A DNA stretch of 64,000 bases. Source: Halobacteriovoraceae bacterium (GTDB lineage: Bacteria > Bdellovibrionota > Bacteriovoracia > Bacteriovoracales > Bacteriovoracaceae). Under the pieces are notes generated by a model. It saw only the letters and a program-made list of their open reading frames with translations, was not told where the DNA came from and did no database searches. The translations under genes and the position numbers were made by a program. Below are positions 58,515 to 64,000 of the stretch, piece by piece (within the stretch, counting starts at the first letter, position 1; every line of letters starts with the position of its first letter). Location of the stretch: NCBI GenBank assembly GCA_002711995.1, contig PASN01000013.1, forward strand, positions 297,555-361,554. Direction: 5' to 3'.

Positions 58515-59384
58515 CTAGCTAATTTCCTCTGCAATCCCTCTATTGCTTGTTTTTGGATTACTGAGGCTAAATCGTCCTTTTTCATCAATTGCTAGCTTTC
58601 CTCCCCAGGTATCAAGATCATGTTCAAAGATCATGGTGAGGTCATTCCTTTGAATGAAATCGTAAAACTTTTCTTTATAAACTGTGGTTGTTCCTGGCTC
58701 CATGTCATAACCCATAACCCAAGGGACATTTATATGATGTGACATTGGAACTAAGTCCGCCATGTAGATGTAGTCTTTAAAGATAGGATGGATCATATGA
58801 GGGGTATGGCCAAAGCTTGCTAAAAACTTTATTTCATCACTTCCATCACTGAGAATTGTGCCTTCTTCCGAGTCCAGGAAGTTAACTTTACCTTCGGAGA
58901 TGTACTGCTCCATGAGTGGTACAAAGAACTTCTTTTGAAAAGAGCCTGAATCCCTTTGTGTTGGATTTTTGGCATATTCATAGTGCTTTTTGTGCACATG
59001 AATCGTTGCCTGAGGAAATATCCTTTCATGAGTCTCAGTTCCTTGCCCTAATCCGCCAACATGATCAAAGTGAAGGTGGGTAAGGATAATGTCCGTAATT
59101 TGATCTGGCTCAACACCAGCTTCTTTTAAAGCATGGGTAAGAGGGGATTTATTGCCTGTAACTGCAAATTGTTTATCAAATTTCTCACCATGGTAATCGC
59201 CAATACCAGTATCAATTAAAATCTTTTTATTGGCCGTTTCAATCAAAACTACTCTTAAACTCATGGGAATGCGATTAAGCTCATCGGCCTTAATCTTCCT
59301 CTCCCAGAGGGGCTTTGGGATGATTCCAAACATCGCTCCGCCATCAAGTTTAAAAGTTGAGGGGTGCAATAGAGATACTTTCAT
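58515..59384 (-). CDS. Metallo-beta-lactamase fold hydrolase (AHL lactonase-like)
   Basis: A 289-residue metallo-beta-lactamase-superfamily protein. The metal motif is LTHLHFDHVGG (HxHxDH), followed by GHTPHMIHPI, YMADLVPM and FEHDLDTWGG. The group includes lactonases and phosphodiesterases; its substrate cannot be told. The start is the ATG at 59384, with AAAGGAAA upstream; the frame upstream is not coding. It is divergent from sucC. Confidence 0.88.
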   Translation of the reverse strand: MKVSLLHPSTFKLDGGAMFGIIPKPLWERKIKADELNRIPMSLRVVLIETANKKILIDTGIGDYHGEKFDKQFAVTGNKSPLTHALKEAGVEPDQITDIILTHLHFDHVGGLGQGTETHERIFPQATIHVHKKHYEYAKNPTQRDSGSFQKKFFVPLMEQYISEGKVNFLDSEEGTILSDGSDEIKFLASFGHTPHMIHPIFKDYIYMADLVPMSHHINVPWVMGYDMEPGTTTVYKEKFYDFIQRNDLTMIFEHDLDTWGGKLAIDEKGRFSLSNPKTSNRGIAEEIS

Positions 59385-59460
59385 GATTTTTCCTTTGGTT
59401 TCAACGCTTTGCGCGAGTCCAATTTTACTGAATTTGGTCCATTTCTTCCAACATTGTCTG

Positions 59461-59488
59461 TTGCTCAATGGGTAAAAATCTCTATAAT
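59461..59488 (+). promoter_or_regulatory. Sigma-70-type promoter of sucCD-ndk
   Basis: TTGCTC (59461-59466) and a perfect TATAAT (59483-59488), 16 bases apart, 75 bases before the sucC ATG. Confidence 0.6.
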
Positions 59489-59562
59489 TTAGTCTAAGTT
59501 AACAAAAGTTTAGACACAGACAGTCAATTAAGAGACAAAATAACGCTTATTAAGGAGTCACT

Positions 59563-60732
59563 ATGAATGTGCATGAGTATCAGGCAAAAGACCTGATGAG
59601 AGAGTTTAACATTTCGGTGTTAAACGGTGGAACTGCCAAAACGCCAGAAGAAGCTGTTGAAGTTGCAAAAAAGCTTGGCGGAGATGTTTGGGTTGTTAAA
59701 GCTCAAATCCATGCTGGCGGACGTGGCAAAGGCGGCGGTGTTAAGCTTGCCAAGAGCTTGGACGAAGTTAAAGCTCACGCCAACGATATTCTTGGTATGA
59801 CTTTGGTGACTCACCAAACAGGGCCTGAAGGTAAATTGGTTAACCAAATTCTTATCGAACAAGGTTGTGACATTGATCACGAATACTATGTAGGTATCGT
59901 TCTAGACAGAAACAATGGAAGAGTAACTTTCATGGCATCCGAAGAGGGTGGTGTGGACATTGAAGAAGTTGCTGCAAAGTCCCCTGAGAAAATCATTAAA
60001 GTTGCTGTTGATCCAGCTGTAGGCTTCACTCCATTTATCGGAAGAAAGCTTGGCTTTGGAATTGGTCTAAAAGGTGACACTTTAAAGAAAGCGACTAAGT
60101 TCTTTGAAGGCCTTTACAACATGTATATGGCAAAAGACTGCTCAATTGCAGAGATTAACCCGCTTGTTACCACTAAGAGTGGGGACGTTATTGCTTTAGA
60201 TGCGAAACTGAACTTTGATGCAAACGCATTGTTTAGACACCCCGAGATTGAAGAGCTAAGAGACATGACTGAAGAGTCTGAACAAGAGCTTGAAGCTGGC
60301 AAGTACGGACTTTCCTATATTTCCCTTGATGGAAATATCGGTTGTCTTGTAAACGGCGCAGGCCTTGCTATGGGTACTCTTGATATCCTTAAAATTCATG
60401 GCGGAGAGCCGGCGAACTTCTTGGACGTAGGCGGCGGAGCGACTAAAGAAACAGTTCAGAAAGCTTTCTCTATCATCCTTGAGGATGAGAACGTAAGCGC
60501 AATTCTTGTTAACATCTTTGGCGGTATCATGAAGTGTGACATCATCGCAGAAGGTGTTGTTGCCGCGGCTAAAGAATTGGATCTTAAAGTTCCTCTAGTT
60601 GTTAGACTTGAGGGAACTAACGTTAATTTAGGTAAAAAGATTTTGAGCGAATCTGGCTTAGCGATTACTCCAGCTGACGATCTAGCTGACGCTGCCAAAA
60701 AAGCTGTATCCGCTGCAAAAGGAGATAAGTAA
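59563..60732 (+). CDS. sucC: Succinyl-CoA synthetase beta subunit
   Basis: Nucleotide-binding beta subunit of succinyl-CoA synthetase (TCA cycle substrate-level phosphorylation). N-terminal [15 protein letters not shown]-grasp region [16 protein letters not shown], and C-terminal [10 protein letters not shown]... [11 protein letters not shown] are hallmarks. 389 residues. A GGAG site precedes the ATG. sucD follows with a TAATG overlap. Confidence 0.97.
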   Translation: MNVHEYQAKDLMREFNISVLNGGTAKTPEEAVEVAKKLGGDVWVVKAQIHAGGRGKGGGVKLAKSLDEVKAHANDILGMTLVTHQTGPEGKLVNQILIEQGCDIDHEYYVGIVLDRNNGRVTFMASEEGGVDIEEVAAKSPEKIIKVAVDPAVGFTPFIGRKLGFGIGLKGDTLKKATKFFEGLYNMYMAKDCSIAEINPLVTTKSGDVIALDAKLNFDANALFRHPEIEELRDMTEESEQELEAGKYGLSYISLDGNIGCLVNGAGLAMGTLDILKIHGGEPANFLDVGGGATKETVQKAFSIILEDENVSAILVNIFGGIMKCDIIAEGVVAAAKELDLKVPLVVRLEGTNVNLGKKILSESGLAITPADDLADAAKKAVSAAKGDK

Positions 60733-61601
60733 TGGCCATTTTAATTAATAGAGACACAAAACTAATGACTGTTGGTGTGACTGGAAAGCAAGGTACTTTC
60801 CACACTCTTCAATCAAGAGACTACGGCACAAATGTTGTCGGCGGTGTTACACCTGGTAAAGGTGGAATGACTCACGAAGGAATTCCTGTATTCAACACTG
60901 TAAAAGAATGCATTGAGGCGACTGACGCAAATGCCGCAATGATTTTTGTTCCGCCACCGTTCGCAGCTGATTCAATTCTAGAGTATATTGACGCTGAAAT
61001 CCCACTTATTATTGCAATTACTGAAGGGATTCCTATAAATGATATGGTTAAGGTTAAGGCCGCTCTTCAAGGCTCTAAGTCAAGACTTATCGGTCCAAAC
61101 TGTCCAGGTGTTATCACTCCGGGCGAGTGTAAAATTGGAATCATGCCAGGACATATTCATATGCCAGGTAGAGTAGGGGTTATCTCTCGTTCAGGAACTC
61201 TTACTTATGAAGCTGTTTACCAACTAACTCAAAGAGAGATCGGTCAGTCTACTTGTGTAGGTATTGGCGGTGACCCTGTAAACGGTACAAACTTTATCGA
61301 TTGCCTTGAGCTATTTGAAAAAGACTCAGAAACTGACGCGGTTATCATGATTGGTGAAATTGGCGGAAACGCTGAGACTGACGCAGGTAAATGGATCAAA
61401 GAGAACATGTCAAAGCCTGTTGTTTCATTTATCGCTGGAGCAAGTGCTCCTGCAGGTAAAAGAATGGGCCACGCAGGTGCTATCATCTCTGGTGGGGATG
61501 ACACAGCTGAAGCTAAGTACAAGGTATTGGAAGAATGTGGTGTAACAATCGCTAGAAGTCCTGCCGAGCTTGGCGAAAAAGTTGCGCAAGTTCTTAAATA
61601 A
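60732..61601 (+). CDS. sucD: Succinyl-CoA synthetase alpha subunit
   Basis: CoA-binding subunit that carries the phospho-His. [11 protein letters not shown] (CoA-binding Rossmann), [20 protein letters not shown], and the active His in RMGHAGAI are all intact. 289 residues, normal. Its ATG overlaps the sucC TAA by one base. Codon use is like sucC and ndk, consistent with strong expression. Confidence 0.97.
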   Translation: MAILINRDTKLMTVGVTGKQGTFHTLQSRDYGTNVVGGVTPGKGGMTHEGIPVFNTVKECIEATDANAAMIFVPPPFAADSILEYIDAEIPLIIAITEGIPINDMVKVKAALQGSKSRLIGPNCPGVITPGECKIGIMPGHIHMPGRVGVISRSGTLTYEAVYQLTQREIGQSTCVGIGGDPVNGTNFIDCLELFEKDSETDAVIMIGEIGGNAETDAGKWIKENMSKPVVSFIAGASAPAGKRMGHAGAIISGGDDTAEAKYKVLEECGVTIARSPAELGEKVAQVLK

Positions 61602-61640
61602 GTGTAAAAGAGCTCATAATTAACGTTTAAGGAGTTTAAA

Positions 61641-62069
61641 ATGGCTAACGAAAAGACACTTTCAATCATTAAACCAAATGCTACTTTGGATAACAATATT
61701 GGTAACATCATCTCTATGTTCGAGAAGAATGACCTTCGCATCGCTGCTGCAAAGTTGACTCAACTTTCAAAAGAAAAAGCAGAAGGCTTCTACATTGAGC
61801 ACAAAGACAGACCATTCTTTGGCGAACTAGTTGAATTTATGACTAGCGGTCCAGTAGTTCTTATGGTTCTTGAAGGTGAGAACGCTGTTGCTAAGAACAG
61901 AGAGATCATGGGTGCAACTAACCCAGCTGAAGCAGCTGAAGGAACAATCAGAAAGCTTTACGCTAAGTCTATTGGCGAAAACGCTGTTCACGATTCTGAT
62001 TCTGCTCAATCTGCAGAAAGAGAAGTTTCTTACTTCTTCGAGAAAAACGAAATTGTAGATCGTTTCTAA
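61641..62069 (+). CDS. ndk: Nucleoside-diphosphate kinase
   Basis: Balances nucleoside triphosphate pools. The catalytic His is in NAVHDSDS, with [11 protein letters not shown] at the N-terminus and [11 protein letters not shown] at the end. 142 residues, the usual length. AAGGAG precedes the ATG. It lies 39 bases after sucD and probably belongs to the same transcript, matching the known link of NDK with succinyl-CoA synthetase. Confidence 0.97.
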   Translation: MANEKTLSIIKPNATLDNNIGNIISMFEKNDLRIAAAKLTQLSKEKAEGFYIEHKDRPFFGELVEFMTSGPVVLMVLEGENAVAKNREIMGATNPAEAAEGTIRKLYAKSIGENAVHDSDSAQSAEREVSYFFEKNEIVDRF

Positions 62070-62084
62070 TTAGATCAAATACTT

Positions 62085-62111
62085 AGCGGGGTGTATGCCC
62101 CGCTTTTTTTT
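62085..62111 (+). terminator. Rho-independent terminator of the sucCD-ndk operon
   Basis: Seven-bp stem AGCGGGG/CCCCGCT with a six-base loop and TTTTTTTT tail, before the convergent lipoprotein gene. Confidence 0.9.
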
Positions 62112-62114
62112 GGC

Positions 62115-62390
62115 CTATTTTCCTGTATTCAGCGGTTTGCCGTTGTCCGTCTTACATAAGAACTCATGACAATCACATTGAATAACCTGATGGCCTTGCT
62201 GTTTACAGTTTGCAGCGTACTGATCTTGATCCGTGAATATCTCGGTACAGACCTTATTTTTCTCCATAGGAACACACGATCCCTTTTCACCGCTCATCGT
62301 AAATCCAACTTCTTCCTTGGTGTTTACGCTTTCACAGCTAAATAAGAGAGGAATAAAGGCCAATAATGTCAATATTTTATACATCTTCAT
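62115..62390 (-). CDS. Small Cys-rich lipoprotein
   Basis: A 91-residue lipoprotein (LLFSC lipobox). The mature part has six further Cys (SCVPME, VCTEIF, NCKQQG, QCDCHEFLC), so it is probably disulphide-bonded. The start is the ATG at 62390; the frame upstream is not convincing. The C-terminal segment resembles small DUF333-like lipoproteins only weakly. Function unknown. Confidence 0.7.
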   Translation of the reverse strand: MKMYKILTLLAFIPLLFSCESVNTKEEVGFTMSGEKGSCVPMEKNKVCTEIFTDQDQYAANCKQQGHQVIQCDCHEFLCKTDNGKPLNTGK

Positions 62391-62546
62391 AGGCCTATCT
62401 TCTCCCAACTGACAACGGGTGACAATAGTAAAGGCCATAAATGCTTTTGACATCAAAACCAGTAAAAACAGTCATTTGTGCGGCAAAAGTGCATACAATA
62501 AAATCTGGATTCAAATAAAGGGGTGTCTATAAAGTTTACAATCAAA

Positions 62547-62575
62547 TTGCCACTTGAGTCACGGTGCGTTATAAA
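62547..62575 (+). promoter_or_regulatory. Sigma-70-type promoter of carD
   Basis: TTGCCA (62547-62552) and TATAAA (62570-62575), 17 bases apart, 46 bases before the carD ATG. Confidence 0.65.
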
Positions 62576-62621
62576 TGTCTTTGTATAGAATAAATATACA
62601 GGAACTCAACCAAGGACAATT

Positions 62622-63098
62622 ATGTTTGATTTAGGAAGTTATGTAGTTTGCCCAGGACATGGTGTTGGCCAGATTACAAACGTCGAAACAAAACAGCTAG
62701 GTGACGCGGAAAAGTCTTTTTACATTATTAAGATTATTTCCAATGGCATGACTATCATGGTCCCAACTGACAATGAGGACGGTGTTAGAGAGCTTGTTTC
62801 GCACAATGAAATCAACGAGGTATTCTCTCTATTGGCCGACCACGACGTTAAGGTGGACAACTCCACTTGGAATAGAAGACATCGCGAGTATCTTGCCAAA
62901 GTTAAGACAGGATCGCTTTTAGAAATTGCAGACGTTCTGCGTTCGCTATTTCTTCTCAAGACATCCAAAAAACTCTCTTTTGGTGAAAGAAAGATGATGG
63001 ACCAGTGTAAAGACCTCATCATTAAAGAAATTGCAATCTCCACAGGAGACCCTGAAGGACAAATTTCAACAAAGATTGAGAGTTGTTTCGAAGAATAA
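62622..63098 (+). CDS. carD: CarD-family transcription regulator
   Basis: CarD-type protein that binds the RNA polymerase beta subunit and stabilises promoter opening. The N-terminal Tudor-like domain MFDLGSYVVCPGHGVGQI is diagnostic, and the C-terminal helical domain has NRRHREYLAKVKTG and LSFGERKMMD with the conserved Trp (STWNRR). 158 residues. AAGGA precedes the ATG. Common in deltaproteobacterial groups and relevant to rRNA control. Confidence 0.95.
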   Translation: MFDLGSYVVCPGHGVGQITNVETKQLGDAEKSFYIIKIISNGMTIMVPTDNEDGVRELVSHNEINEVFSLLADHDVKVDNSTWNRRHREYLAKVKTGSLLEIADVLRSLFLLKTSKKLSFGERKMMDQCKDLIIKEIAISTGDPEGQISTKIESCFEE

Positions 63099-63125
63099 AG
63101 AAAACTTACATTCTATAAGTATAAT

Positions 63126-63151
63126 GGCCTGCTATTAAGCAGGCCTTTTTT
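63126..63151 (+). terminator. Rho-independent terminator of carD
   Basis: Perfect 7-bp stem GGCCTGC/GCAGGCC, six-base loop, TTTTTT tail. Confidence 0.92.
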
Positions 63152-63211
63152 ATTTCCTTTCACTACTCCAATATTACCTTTCTCAAGAAGTCCTTATTGA
63201 TGTCTATTTAG

Positions 63212-63226
63212 TTTACACACTGTAAA
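63212..63226. promoter_or_regulatory. Palindrome in the region before the last secreted-protein gene
   Basis: TTTACA-CAC-TGTAAA is a perfect 6-bp inverted repeat about 84 bases before the next ATG; it may be an operator. Confidence 0.3.
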
Positions 63227-63309
63227 AATACTTCAAGCGTTCTGTAACAAAATTTTAAAAGAAGAGATAATTAAAGAAAGAGAAAAGAAAAAGCTGATAT
63301 GGAGCAAAT

Positions 63310-63714
63310 ATGAAAAAGTTATTTATATTATTATTGAGCCTGCTGACTTCTTTGTCATCTATATCGGCGGAGATTGCCGATGTATATGGATATGCTCAAT
63401 ATGAAGGGGCTGCGTATTTACACCCAAACTCCGCACTCGTCCTCTATGCTGATGGCAGTTTTGAGCTTCTTAGGAAGTATAGTGAGGAGGATAAAACTTC
63501 AATTCAGGTAGGAGAGTACACTATTACCTCAGGGGAGATAACTCTTTCTGTTCAGGACGCTTCGTGTGAAATCGAACTGGAAATTGGTGCCTTGGGCGAT
63601 TTTACTTTGAATTATTCCGCGCAAAAGGTTTTTTTGGAGAATGTTATTACATACAATAAAAAAGAAGAATCTTTTTTAAACGAGTTCACTCCGAAGAACG
63701 CAGGATGTTTATAG
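63310..63714 (+). CDS. Small secreted protein of unknown function
   Basis: A 134-residue exported protein (signal peptide ends SISAEI). The mature part looks beta-rich (YLHPNSALVLYADGSFELL, GEYTITSGEITLSV), with two Cys (ASCEIE, AGCL at the end) that may pair. ATG behind GGAG. No family recognised. It ends in its own terminator. Confidence 0.75.
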   Translation: MKKLFILLLSLLTSLSSISAEIADVYGYAQYEGAAYLHPNSALVLYADGSFELLRKYSEEDKTSIQVGEYTITSGEITLSVQDASCEIELEIGALGDFTLNYSAQKVFLENVITYNKKEESFLNEFTPKNAGCL

Positions 63715-63760
63715 CAGAGTTCTGAAATTCTCCCATTCGGTATAAAAAATAAAATAATCA

Positions 63761-63922
63761 TTAACACCAGGCCTGCTTCTGCGGGTCTTTTTGATTTACC
63801 TCCACCATCTTATAAATTTCTAATGTTTCCCTCAAGACGACAGGAGTGCTTACTATTCGGGGTAATTGCTCCAAATCCTGTTCATCGATGATTTCGAGAT
63901 TTTCTCTACGGCCCCATGTCAT
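63761..63922 (-). CDS. Possible small protein, 53 residues
   Basis: An open frame from ATG at 63922 to TAA at 63763-63761, beginning MTWGRRENLEII. Composition looks protein-like, but no ribosome binding site is visible and it overlaps the terminator of the plus-strand gene. Uncertain. Confidence 0.35.
   Translation of the reverse strand: MTWGRRENLEIIDEQDLEQLPRIVSTPVVLRETLEIYKMVEVNQKDPQKQAWC
63770..63792 (+). terminator. Terminator after the last secreted-protein gene
   Basis: GGCCTGC (63770-63776) pairs with GCGGGTC (63781-63787) through seven pairs, two of them G-U, followed by TTTTT. Confidence 0.6.
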
Positions 63923-63966
63923 TTAAATTATTTGGCCATCCATCTTTTTTGTTCTAAATTTGGTTC

Positions 63967-64000
63967 ATGGGTTTTGATGTTCTAAAAAATATTTCAATAA
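63967..64000 (+). CDS. Possible gene start cut by the window edge
   Basis: An ATG at 63967 opens a frame (MGFDVLKNISI) that is still open at the window edge. No ribosome binding site is evident and the visible part is only 11 codons, so this is a weak call. Confidence 0.25.
   Translation, partial: MGFDVLKNISI

Noticed and set aside
61244..61741. A 165-codon open frame on the minus strand opposite sucD and ndk
   Set aside because: It is antisense to strongly supported genes with biased codons; no ribosome binding site and a low-complexity product.
1..64000. CRISPR arrays, tRNA, rRNA, insertion sequences or prophage genes
   Set aside because: No regularly spaced repeats, no tRNA T-loop plus acceptor pattern, no transposase or phage protein seen by eye; a tRNAscan and IS search would confirm.

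Overview
The window looks like chromosomal housekeeping DNA from a low-to-medium GC, Gram-negative, flagellate bacterium. The best guess is Bdellovibrionota, class Bacteriovoracia (Bacteriovorax/Halobacteriovorax type). That rests on gene content: many small lipoproteins and secreted unknowns, Pal/CpoB, LPS heptose epimerase, TrmFO, CarD, a Gld-type ABC exporter, a bactofilin with an L,D-transpeptidase fold protein, stand-alone FliG-like and FliL-like proteins, a zinc finger-histone fold protein and a lysine-rich H1-like protein. It is inference, not a database match. I see no prophage, insertion sequence, CRISPR array, rRNA or tRNA. Genes are dense on both strands, often overlapping by 1-8 bases.

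Layout. 1-9.4 kb: edge gene, tatC, an ABC ATPase with a membrane protein fused to ankyrin repeats, speE-speB plus a secreted unknown, hldD with a short FliG-like gene, a DksA/TraR-type regulator, sodC and a PfpI/DJ-1 protein. 9.4-20.2 kb: htpG behind a sigma-32-type promoter, a one-domain asparaginase, hemolysin III, a Cys-rich lipoprotein, a lipase-like protein, methylmalonyl-CoA epimerase, a rhomboid lacking its serine, a FliL-like protein, alanine dehydrogenase and a PhnP-like hydrolase. 20.2-25.1 kb: paired M16 proteases (the second with an in-frame stop near its C-terminus) and a three-gene bactofilin/peptidoglycan-hydrolase operon. 25.2-32.9 kb: an AglZ/FrzS-like pseudo-receiver protein, a diguanylate cyclase, a sigma-28-type promoter driving a secreted protein, porin and hybrid histidine kinase, then the H1-like protein. 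32.9-49.6 kb: nadE, trmFO, an EamA transporter, nrnA, the gldA-F-G-DUF4340-Yip1 cluster, a globin, tdk, hpt, a GHMP kinase, an unknown Cys-cluster protein, the zinc finger-histone protein, small membrane proteins and smpB. 49.7-55.1 kb (minus strand): pal, DUF4398, cpoB, a tetraheme UshA-like lipoprotein, tsaD, rsmA. 55-64 kb: a likely sigma-54-driven small RNA, an arginase-fold protein, a GYF_2 membrane protein, a metallo-beta-lactamase protein, sucC-sucD-ndk, carD and small secreted unknowns.

How the genes fit together. Polyamine synthesis (speB, speE), the TCA step (sucCD) with ndk, methylmalonyl-CoA epimerase, and nucleotide/NAD salvage (tdk, hpt, nadE, nrnA) form the metabolic core. Envelope functions dominate the rest: Tat export, Tol-Pal, LPS heptose, cell shape and lipoproteins. 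Promoter-like sequences suggest several alternative sigma factors act here: sigma-54 at 7417, 8657 (minus) and 55021; sigma-28 at 29123; sigma-32 at 11409 (minus). All promoter calls are by eye.

Most worth a second look: the sigma-54 promoter with enhancer-like palindrome upstream of a terminator-bounded non-coding stretch (54.9-55.1 kb); the zinc finger-histone fold protein (47.4 kb); the stand-alone FliG C-terminal-type protein (6.9 kb); the bactofilin/L,D-carboxypeptidase-like shape operon (23-25 kb); the ABC-ankyrin fusion (2.1 kb); and the M16 protease interrupted by TAA (22.9 kb).
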